The position numbers and the translations under genes were made by a program. A stretch of 44,839 bases of DNA from Variovorax sp. CF313. GTDB taxonomy: Bacteria > Pseudomonadota > Gammaproteobacteria > Burkholderiales > Burkholderiaceae_C. Shown piece after piece: positions 35,233 to 42,958 of the stretch. The stretch covers positions 1 through 44,839 of the forward strand of contig NZ_AKIW01000012.1 of NCBI RefSeq assembly GCF_000282635.1, read 5' to 3'. The first letter of the stretch is position 1. Each line of letters starts with the position of its first letter. The notes under the pieces were generated by a model that was given only the letters and a program-made list of their open reading frames with translations, ran no database searches and had not been told where the DNA came from.

Positions 35233-37161
35233 CTACCGCGTGCGCCGCTGGCCGGCCAGCCGCCGTACCACCGCCACCAGCCGGTCGATTTCGTCGAAGG
35301 TGTTGTAGAACGCCAGCGACGGCCGCACTGTGGTCTCGACGCCGAAGCGCCGCAGGATCGGCTGCGCGCAGTGGTGCCCCGTGCGCACCGCAATGCCCTC
35401 GTCGTTGAGCGCGTGGCCCACCTCCTCGGTGCTGTAGCCGTCGAGCACGAAGGACATCACGCTGGCCTTGTCGGCCGCCGTGCCGATCAGCCGCACACCC
35501 GCAATCGCACCGAGCTGCGCCATGCCGTACAGCAGCAGGTCGTGTTCGTAGCGCGCGATGTTCTCGATACCGACTTTGTTGACATAGTCGATGGCGGCGC
35601 CCAGCCCCACGGCATCGGCAATGTTGCCGGTGCCGGCCTCGAACTTGTTCGGGATCGGCTGGAACACGGTCTTCTCGAAGGTCACGTCGGCAATCATGTT
35701 GCCGCCGCCCTGCCAGGGCGGCATGTCTTCGAGCACCTCGCGCTTGCCCCAGATCACGCCGATGCCGGTGGGGCCGAAGACCTTGTGGCCCGAGAACACG
35801 AAGAAGTCGGCTCCGATGTCCTGCACGTCCACGCGCATGTGCGACACCGATTGCGCGCCGTCGACCAGCGCCTTCGCGCCCGCGCGGTGCGCCAGCTCGA
35901 CGATCTCCTTCACCGGTACCACGGTGCCCAGCGCATTCGAGACCTGCGTGACTGCCACGATCTTCGTGCGGTCGTTCAGCAGCTTGCGGTATTCGTCGAG
36001 CAGCACCTGGCCCGAGTCGTCCACCGGGATCACGCGCAGCTTCGCGCCCTTGGCGGCGGCGAGCTGCTGCCAAGGGACGATGTTGGCGTGGTGTTCGAGG
36101 TTCGACACGATGATCTCGTCGCCCTCGCCCACGTGCTGCCCACCCCAGCTCTTGGCCACGAGGTTGATGGCCTCGGTGGTGCCGCGCACGAAGATCACCT
36201 CTTCGATTTCGGGTGCGTTGATGAAGCGGCGCACCCGTTCGCGCGCACCTTCGTAGGCGTCGGTAGCGCGCGCGGCCAGCTCATGGGCTGCGCGGTGGAT
36301 GTTCGAGTTCTCGTGCTCGTAGAAGTACGCGATGCGGTCGATGACCGATTGCGGCTTGTGCGTGGTGGCGGCGTTGTCGAACCACACGATCTGCTTGCCG
36401 TTCACGCGCTCCTGCAGGATCGGGAAGTCGCGTCGCACGGCGTGCACGTCGAACGGCGGGTGCTGGCCGCGGCCGGCCAGTGGCACTGCATCGGGCCTGC
36501 GCGGATCAGCCTTTGCCGGCGTAACGAAGCCGTTGGGCAAACGCACCGCATCGACAAAATAGAACTGCGGCTCACTCCCTCGCCCCTCTGGGAAGAGGGT
36601 TGGGCTGAAAGGTTGCCCCGCCCCCTGATACGGCCGCTGGCCCTCACCCCAGTCCTCTTCCGGAGGGAGAGGGGGCAAGACTCCAGCGGTCGCGCCGGCC
36701 GGTGGATGCCCGTAGCTGTTGCCCACGAAGTAGAACGGCGAGGCCCCGGCATGCCGTGCAACGGGTGCGGCAGGCGCATTCGCCTGCTGCGGCACGCCCA
36801 GCACCGCACCGCCCGAGCGCGGCTCGAACGCCGGCGCCACCGACAGCACGCTGTCCGGCACGCCATTGCCTGCCACCGCATGCGGCCGCAAGGCCGGCGC
36901 GCGGTTCGCGAGCGAGGGCAGTTGCGTGGGTGATGCCGGCAGCAAGTTGGCGCCCGGAATCTGCCCTTGCGGAACCGGCGTGCCCGGCACGCTCGGCCCG
37001 AAGCCCGCAGGGCTTGCCAGCGGCGAACCCGGTGGCGCGACGTTGGCGGGAAACTGCGCGCCCGGCACCTCGGAGAACATGGCGCTCGCCATGCGCGCGA
37101 GGATGGCCGGGTCGAACGGCGCGTCGGGCGCCTCGCCCGGAATCGATGGAGTGCTGCTCAC
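35233..37161 (-). CDS. Encapsulin-associated cysteine desulfurase with long disordered N-terminal cargo domain
   Basis: 642 aa. Residues 237-642 form a SufS-type PLP desulfurase (FDVHAVRRDFPILQERVNGK, NAATTHKP, HANIVPW, PLP Lys 460 in FSGHKVFGPTGIG, catalytic Cys 598 in RTGHHCAQP) that removes sulfur from cysteine. Residues 1-230 are Pro/Gly/Ala-rich and disordered, as in the family 2A encapsulin cargo proteins. They carry two FYFV motifs (143-146 and 200-203), probably shell-docking elements. Between them, residues 161-197 are encoded by a dispersed palindromic repeat. The gene starts 6 bases after the encapsulin stop, as expected for shell-cargo pairs. Elemental sulfur is the known stored product of characterised homologues. 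Confidence 0.95.
   Translation of the reverse strand: MSSTPSIPGEAPDAPFDPAILARMASAMFSEVPGAQFPANVAPPGSPLASPAGFGPSVPGTPVPQGQIPGANLLPASPTQLPSLANRAPALRPHAVAGNGVPDSVLSVAPAFEPRSGGAVLGVPQQANAPAAPVARHAGASPFYFVGNSYGHPPAGATAGVLPPLPPEEDWGEGQRPYQGAGQPFSPTLFPEGRGSEPQFYFVDAVRLPNGFVTPAKADPRRPDAVPLAGRGQHPPFDVHAVRRDFPILQERVNGKQIVWFDNAATTHKPQSVIDRIAYFYEHENSNIHRAAHELAARATDAYEGARERVRRFINAPEIEEVIFVRGTTEAINLVAKSWGGQHVGEGDEIIVSNLEHHANIVPWQQLAAAKGAKLRVIPVDDSGQVLLDEYRKLLNDRTKIVAVTQVSNALGTVVPVKEIVELAHRAGAKALVDGAQSVSHMRVDVQDIGADFFVFSGHKVFGPTGIGVIWGKREVLEDMPPWQGGGNMIADVTFEKTVFQPIPNKFEAGTGNIADAVGLGAAIDYVNKVGIENIARYEHDLLLYGMAQLGAIAGVRLIGTAADKASVMSFVLDGYSTEEVGHALNDEGIAVRTGHHCAQPILRRFGVETTVRPSLAFYNTFDEIDRLVAVVRRLAGQRRTR
36573..36681. 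repeat. Dispersed inverted-repeat element inside the cargo-domain coding sequence
   Basis: About 105 bases have related arms at both ends in opposite orientation: CCTCGCCCCTCTGGGAAGAG on the left, and CCCTCACCCCAG with TCCGGAGGGAGAGGGGG on the right. They surround a GCCCCGCCCCCTGATACGG core. The arms match the 22563-22600 repeat type. It is translated in frame as residues 161-197 of the desulfurase. Confidence 0.7.
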
Positions 37162-37167
37162 CGCGGC

Positions 37168-38100
37168 TTACTTGTAGGTGTCGGGATAGTCGTGGTACTT
37201 GCCGATCTCGACGTCGTCGAGCACGGCCAGCGCGTCGGTGGTCAGCACCGCGAGCGAGCAGTACAGCGAGATCAGGTAAGACGCGATCGCGTGATTGTTG
37301 ATGCCCATGAAGCGCACCGACAGCCCCGGGCCCTGCTCGCCCGACAGACCCGGCTGGAACAGGCCCACCACGCCCTGGCGCTTGTCGCCCACGCGCAGCA
37401 GCAGGATCTTGCTCTTGCCGTCGGCCACCGGCACCTTGTTCGACGGAATCAGCGGAATGCCGCGCCAGGTGATGAACTGCGAACCGAACAGGCTCACAGT
37501 CGGCGGCGGCGTGCCGCGGCGCGTGGCTTCGCGCCCGAAAGCGGCGATGGCCAGCGGGTGCGTGAGGAAGAATGCCGGCTCCTTCCACACCTTGGTCAAC
37601 AGCTCGTCGAGGTCATCAGGCGTGGGCGCACCGGTCAGCGGGAAGATGCGCTGCTCTTCCGTCACTTGCGCCAGCAGGCCGTAGTCAGGGTTGTTGATGA
37701 GCTCGCTCTCCTGGTTCTCCTTGATCGTCTCGATCGTGAGGCGCAGCTGCTCCTTGTTCTGGTCGTGCGGGCTGCTGTAGAGGTCGGAGATGCGGGTGTG
37801 CACGTCGAGCACGGTGCTCACGGCATTGAGGTAGTGCTCGCGCGGGCTTTCTTCGTAGTCGACGAAGGTGCGCGGCAGCTGGTTTTCTTCTTCGCGCGAG
37901 GTGCAGGTGACCTTGATCGATTCGGGATTCTTGACCTTGTTCACGCGGTAGATGCCGGCCTCCACCGGCACCCATTGCAGCAGGTGCGTCAGCCAGCGCG
38001 GGCTGATGGTTTCGAGCTGGGGGACTGTCTTGGTGGCATTGGCCAGCTGGCGTGCGGCGTTGTCGCCAAGGGCGGTGATACCACCGACTGTTGCGCTCAT
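37168..38100 (-). CDS. Family 2A encapsulin shell protein (SrpI-like)
   Basis: Forms the HK97-fold protein cage of a sulfur-storage nanocompartment. The 310-aa sequence shows the family 2A pattern: SPRWLTHLLQWVPVEAGIYRVNKV, FVDYEESPREHYLNAVSTVLDVHTRISDLYS, NNPDYGLLAQVTEEQRIFPLTGAPTPDDLDELLTKVWKEPAFFLTHP, and FGSQFITWRGIPLIPSNKVPV with GDKRQGVVGLFQPGLSGEQGPGLSVRFMGI. Length fits SrpI (about 300-315). The cargo desulfurase follows after 6 bases and the XRE regulator precedes it by 62 bases. The family call is firm; sulfur storage in this host is inferred from homologues. Confidence 0.96.
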   Translation of the reverse strand: MSATVGGITALGDNAARQLANATKTVPQLETISPRWLTHLLQWVPVEAGIYRVNKVKNPESIKVTCTSREEENQLPRTFVDYEESPREHYLNAVSTVLDVHTRISDLYSSPHDQNKEQLRLTIETIKENQESELINNPDYGLLAQVTEEQRIFPLTGAPTPDDLDELLTKVWKEPAFFLTHPLAIAAFGREATRRGTPPPTVSLFGSQFITWRGIPLIPSNKVPVADGKSKILLLRVGDKRQGVVGLFQPGLSGEQGPGLSVRFMGINNHAIASYLISLYCSLAVLTTDALAVLDDVEIGKYHDYPDTYK

Positions 38101-38162
38101 GAATCAAGGCTCCGTGTTGAGAAGAAAGTGGCCGCCAGTGTCCGGTAGCCACGGGTTTTCCC

Positions 38163-38432
38163 TCAACAGGCTATAGCCGCCAAGTTGATCCTTCGCGCAA
38201 GACGCGATTGTTCCAACTGCTCGCAGCGCATGAGCAGGCCGACCATGTTGATGCCGAGCGCGGTGGCCAGCTTCTGCGCGGTAACGATCGACGGGATGAC
38301 GCGGCCGCGTTCGATCTCGCCCACGTAGGAGCGGTTCAGATCGGAGCGCTCGGCCAGCTCCTCCTGCGACCAGCCCTCGCCTTCGCGCAGCTGGCGGATG
38401 GTCACGCCGAAGTCTTCGACGAATGCTTTCAT
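38163..38432 (-). CDS. Small XRE-family helix-turn-helix regulator
   Basis: 89 aa. A single Cro/C1-type HTH spans about 10-65 (VTIRQLREGEGWSQEELAERSDLNRSYVGEIERGRVIPSIVTAQKLATALGINM), with a short C-terminal helix and no sensor domain beyond two Cys residues (about 73 and 89). Its ATG overlaps the serine acetyltransferase stop (ATGA) and the encapsulin gene follows after 62 bases, so it is inside the encapsulin operon. It probably autoregulates the operon; the two cysteines could make it sulfur- or redox-responsive, which is speculative. Confidence 0.9.
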   Translation of the reverse strand: MKAFVEDFGVTIRQLREGEGWSQEELAERSDLNRSYVGEIERGRVIPSIVTAQKLATALGINMVGLLMRCEQLEQSRLARRINLAAIAC

Positions 38433-39340
38433 GCGCCACCCTTCGGTGCGTTCTGCAGGCTGGCCTGCGTGATGCTCGCACCCGGTTTCACGTCGTCGGT
38501 GATCCAGACGTTGCCGCCGATGACCGCGCCCTTGCCAAGCGTGACGCGGCCGAGAATGGTCGCGCCCGCGTAGATGACCACGTCGTCTTCCACCACCGGA
38601 TGCCGCGGCAGCCCCTTCTGCAGGTTGCCCTCGGTGTCGATCGGAAAACGCTTGGCACCGAGCGTCACGGCCTGGTACAGCCGCACGCGCTTGCCGATGA
38701 CCGCCGTCTCGCCGATCACGACGCCAGTGCCATGGTCGATGAAGAAGCCCGCGTCGATCTGCGCGCCCGGGTGGATGTCGATGCCCGTCTGCCCGTGCGC
38801 CAACTCGGCCACGATGCGTGCCAGCAGCGGCAGGCCGAGCTTGTAGAGTTCGTGCGCAAGGCGATGGTGGATCATCGCGAGCACGCCGGGGTAGCACAGC
38901 AGCACCTCGTCGACGCTGCGCGCGGCCGGGTCGCCCTGGTAGGCCGCGAGCACGTCGCTGTCGAGCAGGCGGCGCAGTCCGGGCAGCGCGTTCGCGAACC
39001 GGCGCACGGCCTCGGTGGCGATGTCATCGACCTCGTGCGCGGGGCGCGGCTCGTGGCGCGCGTTGTAGTTGAGTTCGAGCCGTGCCTGCGCCAGCAGCGC
39101 CTGCAGGGCCGCATCGAGCGTGTGGCCGACGTAGAAGTCTTCACTCTCGTGGCGCAGGTCCGGCGGGCCCAGCCGCATCGGAAAGAGCGCACCTTTCAGC
39201 GACTCGACGGTCTGCGCAAGCGCATCGCGCGACGGAAACTCGCGTGCGCCGGGCTCGCGCGAGCGGCGCTGCGAGTCGCGCCACTCGTCGCGCACGCTGT
39301 GCAGCGCACGCACGATGTCGCTCACTTCGAAATGGGCCAT
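38429..39340 (-). CDS. Serine O-acetyltransferase (EpsC type)
   Basis: Makes O-acetylserine, the carbon skeleton for cysteine and an inducer of sulfur genes. The 303-aa protein has an alpha-helical N-terminal part (about 1-185) and a left-handed beta-helix of hexapeptide repeats (GIDIHPGAQIDAGFFIDHGTGVVIGETAVIGKRVRLYQAVTLGA; VVIYAGATILGRVTLGKGAVIGGNVWI). The His of FIDHGTGVVIGETA is the likely catalytic base. Serine acetyltransferase genes are known partners of family 2A encapsulins. Start at 39340 with GGGAG upstream; the rhodanese gene ends 34 bases before. Confidence 0.95.
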   Translation of the reverse strand: MAHFEVSDIVRALHSVRDEWRDSQRRSREPGAREFPSRDALAQTVESLKGALFPMRLGPPDLRHESEDFYVGHTLDAALQALLAQARLELNYNARHEPRPAHEVDDIATEAVRRFANALPGLRRLLDSDVLAAYQGDPAARSVDEVLLCYPGVLAMIHHRLAHELYKLGLPLLARIVAELAHGQTGIDIHPGAQIDAGFFIDHGTGVVIGETAVIGKRVRLYQAVTLGAKRFPIDTEGNLQKGLPRHPVVEDDVVIYAGATILGRVTLGKGAVIGGNVWITDDVKPGASITQASLQNAPKGGA

Positions 39341-39374
39341 GTGTGTTTCTCCCTGGAAGATGTGCCTGGTGCGC

Positions 39375-39854
39375 TCAGTCCTGCACCCACGGCAGGCCGT
39401 GGAAGCGCCAACCGTCGGAGCCGCCGCGATGCTGCTGCGCATCGATCTCGCCCTCGAAGCCTTCGAGCACGTTGAACACCTGCGTGAAACCCGCCTTGGC
39501 AGCGGCCTCGGCCGCCAGCGCGGACCGCTTGCCGCTGCGGCACAACAGCAGCACCACGGCCTCCTTGCCGCCGTCCTTCGCAAGCCTGGCTTCGAGTTCG
39601 CGCACGAAGCGGGGGTTGCGCGTGAGCGCCGTACCGGTGGCCCACGCCACGTGCAGGCTCTCGCGCACATGGCCGACGAACTTGCGTTCTTCACCCGAGC
39701 GCACATCGACCAGCACGGCCAGGCCCTTCTGCACCAACTCCCAGGCCACCGGTGGCGTCACGCCGCCGGCGTAAGGCAAATTGCTTTCGGTGGCCTTGGC
39801 GCGCGCCTGTTCCAGTGCTTCGGGCAAGACGAGTTCTTCAACTTCCACTGACAT
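39375..39854 (-). CDS. Single-domain rhodanese-like sulfurtransferase
   Basis: Carries sulfane sulfur as a Cys persulfide. The 159-aa protein has the rhodanese fold: LVDVRSGEERKFVGHVRESLHVAW, and the active-site loop LLCRSGKRSALAA with catalytic Cys 105, then GFTQVFNVLEGFEG. It has a 40-residue N-terminal extension and a His/Trp-rich end (WRFHGLPWVQD). It is the first gene of the encapsulin operon (rhodanese, epsC, XRE, encapsulin, desulfurase). It probably moves persulfide sulfur to or from the compartment. The start MSVEVEELVLPE has AGGAGCC upstream. Confidence 0.94.
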   Translation of the reverse strand: MSVEVEELVLPEALEQARAKATESNLPYAGGVTPPVAWELVQKGLAVLVDVRSGEERKFVGHVRESLHVAWATGTALTRNPRFVRELEARLAKDGGKEAVVLLLCRSGKRSALAAEAAAKAGFTQVFNVLEGFEGEIDAQQHRGGSDGWRFHGLPWVQD

Positions 39855-39929
39855 GCTGTGCGGCTCCTGTTGTGCGTTGGATTCGCCTTGATGGCGATGG
39901 CCACCACTGTAGGAGCCCGGGGCGCAAGC

Positions 39930-40344
39930 TCAAACAACCGAAAAGTCGGTTCCTAACAACCAGACGTTGTATAGCCGCATGTCAGGCAGCGGCTCCCGCG
40001 GTGGCGGCGCGCACGGCCGGCGCGGTCTGATCCACGCTCTGCTTTCAGGAACACCGCCAGGTTCGAGTTGGGCGTTCGCCTCGAAGATGTTGATCCTCCC
40101 TGTGGGCTCAACTCCGATGACGATGATCTTTCCATTTCTGAAAGTCACGGAAGCGTCACCTGAACACGACATCGGAGCAATCCAGGAGATCCTTGTTCTC
40201 CCACACAGACCCACTGGAGGGTTCGACGACTTCGATCTTCTTTACTGAATCAAGCGGATACCGCTTGTCAGCCGCGTGGACCAGGGCGCCTGTTGCAGCT
40301 GCAACCAACGCCGCCATGCCCCGCAGATCGCTGCAAGCACACAC
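39930..40344 (-). pseudogene. Frameshifted remnant of a small exported protein
   Basis: Two minus-strand frames appear to be one broken gene. The first (from 40344) encodes a signal-peptide-like GMAALVAAATGALVHA followed by DKRYPLDSVKKIEVVEPSSG and stops at CSDVVFR. The second takes over at the same place with CSGDASVTFRNGKIIVIGV and INIFEANAQLEPGG. A one-base change near 40155-40175 would join them. The protein family is not recognised, and the true 3' end is unclear (the frame is open to 39930). It fills most of the 554-base gap between the rhodanese and Mop genes. Confidence 0.45.
39936..39951. promoter_or_regulatory. Palindrome upstream of the encapsulin operon (candidate operator)
   Basis: AACCGAAAAGTCGGTT is a 16-base dyad with arms AACCGA and TCGGTT, 82 bases before the rhodanese ATG, in otherwise AT-richer DNA. 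It is a plausible binding site for the operon's XRE protein or another sulfur regulator; it could also be a weak hairpin. Confidence 0.45.
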
Positions 40345-40354
40345 CCTCGAAAAC

Positions 40355-40385
40355 GAAAAAACCCGGCGCCAAAGCGGCGCCGGGT
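40355..40385 (-). terminator. Intrinsic terminator of the Mop/metY transcript
   Basis: On the minus strand ACCCGGCGCC-GCTTT-GGCGCCGGGT is followed by TTTTT. The perfect 10-bp stem lies 24 bases past the Mop gene stop, so it ends the metY-mop transcript before the encapsulin operon. Confidence 0.92.
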
Positions 40386-40408
40386 CATCGCAGATGCCCG
40401 AGGGTCCG

Positions 40409-40624
40409 TCAGAGCTTCGCGATCGAAACCTCGGTCGACTTCACGAGCGCGACCACGTCGGAGCCCACCTTCAGCTGCAGCTCGTCGACCGAGCGCGTGG
40501 TGATGACCGAGGTGACGATGCCCCAGGCGGTCTCGACGTCGACTTCGGAGACGACGTCGCCGCGGATGATCTCGCGGACCTTGCCCTTGAACTGGTTGCG
40601 CACGTTGATGGCTTGGATGGACAT
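40409..40624 (-). CDS. Mop (TOBE) domain molybdate-binding protein
   Basis: A 71-aa single Mop domain: MSIQAINVRNQFKGKVREIIRGDVVSEVDVETAWGIVTSVITTRSVDELQLKVGSDVVALVKSTEVSIAKL in pattern, with the FKGKVREI strand, the SEVDVE segment and the VALVKSTEV end that bind molybdate or tungstate in hexameric molbindins. It may store molybdate, which enters through sulfate-like systems and competes with sulfate. It is 62 bases downstream of metY. Confidence 0.9.
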   Translation of the reverse strand: MSIQAINVRNQFKGKVREIIRGDVVSEVDVETAWGIVTSVITTRSVDELQLKVGSDVVALVKSTEVSIAKL

Positions 40625-40686
40625 GATGTTTCTTTCTCTTTCAGGTTGAAGGAATGATCGGGATGGGTAAAACAGGAGCGATGCGA

Positions 40687-41973
40687 TCACCTGGCCGCGG
40701 CCAAGGCCTGTTCGAGGTCGGCGATCAGGTCGTCGATGTGCTCGATGCCGACCGACAGGCGAACTGTGTCCTCCGTGACGCCGGCCTTGGCAAGCTCTTC
40801 GGGCGACAACTGCCGGTGCGTGGTCGATGCGGGGTGCGTGGCCAGCGAGCGCACGTCGCCGATGTTCACGAGGCGCGTGAAGAGCTTCAGCGCATCGAGG
40901 AACTTCGCCCCGCCCTCGCGACCGGCGCCGATGCCGAAGGTCAGCACGCCGCTGGAACGGCCGCCGAAGTACTTCTTCGCCAGCGCATGGTCGGCATGGT
41001 CTTCGAGCGCCGCGTAGTTCACCCAGTTGACGGCCTTGCTCTGCTTGAGGTGCTGCGCCACCGCCAGTGCATTGCTGCTGATGCGGTCCATGCGCAGCGC
41101 CAGCGTCTCGATGCCCTGCAGGATCAGGAAGGCGTTGAACGGCGAGATGGCCGCGCCCGTGTTGCGCAGCAGCACCACGCGTGCGCGGCCGATGTAGGCG
41201 GCCGCGCCCAGCGCCTCGGTGTAGACCACGCCGTGATAGCTCACGTCGGGTTCGTTCAAGCGCCTGAAGCGCTGCTTGTGCTCCGCCCACGGGAACTTGC
41301 CCGAATCGACGATGGCGCCGCCGATGCTGGTGCCGTGGCCCCCCAGGTACTTGGTGAGCGAATGCACCACGATGTCGGCGCCGTGCTCGTTGGGTCGGCT
41401 CAGGTACGGCGACGGCACCGTGTTGTCGACGATCAGCGGCACGCCGTGGCGGTGCGCGATCTCGGCGATGGCCGCGATGTCGGTCACGTTGCCGGCCGGG
41501 TTGCCCAACGATTCGACGAACACCGCCTTGGTCTTCTCGTCGAACAGCTTATCGAAACTCGACGGATCGCGGTGGTCCGCGAAACGCGTGGTAATGCCGA
41601 ACTGCGGCAGCGTGTGGGCGAACAGGTTGTAGGTGCCGCCATACAGCGCGGTGCTGCTGATGATGTTGTCGCCCGCCTCCGCGATGGTCTGGATCGCATA
41701 GGTCACGGCCGCCTGGCCCGAGGCCAGCGCGAGCGCCGCGATGCCGCCTTCCAGCGCGGCCACGCGCTGCTCCAGCACGTCCTGCGTCGGGTTGTTGATG
41801 CGGGTGTAGATGTTGCCCGGCACCTTCAGGTCGAACAGGTCGGCGCCGTGCTGCGCGCTGTCGAAGGCGTAGGCCACCGTCTGGTAGATCGGCGGCGCGA
41901 CGGCGCGGGTGGTCGGCTCGGGCGAATAGCCGGCGTGCACCGACAGGGTTTCGAATTTCCAGTTCTGCAACAT
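40687..41973 (-). CDS. metY: O-acetylhomoserine (thiol)-lyase / O-acetylserine sulfhydrylase-like
   Basis: PLP enzyme that adds sulfide to O-acetylhomoserine, and in some cases to O-acetylserine. The 428-aa protein shows FETLSVHAGYSPEPTTRAVAPPIYQTVAYAF, YTRINNPTQDVLEQRVAALEGG, the PLP Lys in HSLTKYLGGHGTSIGG, and SVGIEHIDDLIADLEQAL, typical of the MetY class. The ATG at 41973 has AAGGTGA at good spacing; a GTG at 41982 overlaps this site and is unlikely. Upstream lies the dispersed repeat and the ssu-like transporter. Confidence 0.93.
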   Translation of the reverse strand: MLQNWKFETLSVHAGYSPEPTTRAVAPPIYQTVAYAFDSAQHGADLFDLKVPGNIYTRINNPTQDVLEQRVAALEGGIAALALASGQAAVTYAIQTIAEAGDNIISSTALYGGTYNLFAHTLPQFGITTRFADHRDPSSFDKLFDEKTKAVFVESLGNPAGNVTDIAAIAEIAHRHGVPLIVDNTVPSPYLSRPNEHGADIVVHSLTKYLGGHGTSIGGAIVDSGKFPWAEHKQRFRRLNEPDVSYHGVVYTEALGAAAYIGRARVVLLRNTGAAISPFNAFLILQGIETLALRMDRISSNALAVAQHLKQSKAVNWVNYAALEDHADHALAKKYFGGRSSGVLTFGIGAGREGGAKFLDALKLFTRLVNIGDVRSLATHPASTTHRQLSPEELAKAGVTEDTVRLSVGIEHIDDLIADLEQALAAAR

Positions 41974-42032
41974 GCGGATCACCTTTCAGAGTTGAAGGAA
42001 AAAGCGAGCTGGCGGATTGAATTCATCCAGGA

Positions 42033-42123
42033 ATACCGCGGAACCGGCTCTGCCGGGCCGCTGGTATTGCCCCCAGCGAGGGGGTTGGCGGCCACACGAA
42101 GTGGGCAAGCCTGGGGGGTGAAC
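42033..42123 (+). repeat. ~90-bp dispersed GC-rich repeat, copy A
   Basis: ATACCGCGGAACCGGCTCTG-CCGGGCCGCTGG, TTGCCCCCAGCGAGGGGG, ACACGAAGTGGGC and CCTGGGGGGTG follow in the same order as copy B (27599-27700, opposite strand) and the truncated copy at the right edge. It lies between the ssuB-like stop and metY, in antisense orientation to both. Confidence 0.85.
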
Positions 42124-42124
42124 A

Positions 42125-42955
42125 TCAAATTGCCCAGCGCAGGGCATGGGCCGGGGGCGTGAGCCAACTGGCATCGGTGCTTTGCGCGTCGGTCTCTTCG
42201 GACTTCTGCAGCACCCTGTCGAGGATTCGTTTTTCAATCGCCGCAAAGGCAGGGTCGCCCTGCGAGCGCGGACGGGCCAGCGCGATGTTCTCGTCGAGTG
42301 CGATGCGGCCGTCTTCGATCAGGATCACGCGATCGGCCAGCGCAACGGCTTCCTGCACGTCGTGCGTCACCAGCAGCGCGGTGAAGCGGTGGTGCTGCCA
42401 CAGGTTCTCGATGAGGCGGTGCATCTCGATGCGCGTCAACGCATCCAGCGCGCCCAGCGGCTCGTCGAGCAGCAGCAGGCGCGGGTGGTGCACCAGCGCG
42501 CGCGCCAGTGCCACTCGCTGGCGCTGCCCGCCCGACAGGCGTGCAGGCCATTCGTTCTCGCGGTCGGCCAACCCGACTTGCGCGAGCACTTCCTTGCCGC
42601 GCGCCTTCGCATCGTTCGACAGGCCCAGCGTCACGTTGTCGAGCACGCGGCGCCAGGGAAGAAGGCGCGCCTCCTGGAACATGATGCGGGTGTCGTCGTG
42701 CAGCCCGTTCACGGCCTTGCCGTCGGTGTAGAGCCCGCCAGAGCTCGGTTCCTCCAGGCCCGCGACGAGCCGCAGCAGCGTGCTCTTGCCGCAGCCGCTG
42801 CGCCCGACGATGGCGATGAACTGACCCGGCTCGATGGTCAACCGGGTGTTGCGCAGCACTTCGCGCGCGCCATAGCGCTTGTGCAGGCCGCGCGCTTCGA
42901 GGCGCACGCCGCCGGCGATGGCCTGGGATTGGATGTCTTTCAGAACGGCACTCAT
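42125..42955 (-). CDS. ssuB: Aliphatic sulfonate-type ABC transporter ATP-binding protein
   Basis: 276-aa ATPase. Walker [20 protein letters not shown]-loop [17 protein letters not shown], signature [19 protein letters not shown], Walker [17 protein letters not shown] and H-loop [15 protein letters not shown]. The QEARLLPW Q-loop and short length are typical of SsuB/TauB. It lies three bases after the binding-protein gene. Its C-terminal tail is longer than usual ([21 protein letters not shown]). Confidence 0.92.
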   Translation of the reverse strand: MSAVLKDIQSQAIAGGVRLEARGLHKRYGAREVLRNTRLTIEPGQFIAIVGRSGCGKSTLLRLVAGLEEPSSGGLYTDGKAVNGLHDDTRIMFQEARLLPWRRVLDNVTLGLSNDAKARGKEVLAQVGLADRENEWPARLSGGQRQRVALARALVHHPRLLLLDEPLGALDALTRIEMHRLIENLWQHHRFTALLVTHDVQEAVALADRVILIEDGRIALDENIALARPRSQGDPAFAAIEKRILDRVLQKSEETDAQSTDASWLTPPAHALRWAI

Positions 42956-42958
42956 GGG

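Noticed and set aside
41974..42124. A possible SAM riboswitch upstream of metY
   Set aside because: The leader holds the dispersed GC-rich repeat and an ordinary ribosome-binding site. I could not find SAM-I or SAM-II core elements.
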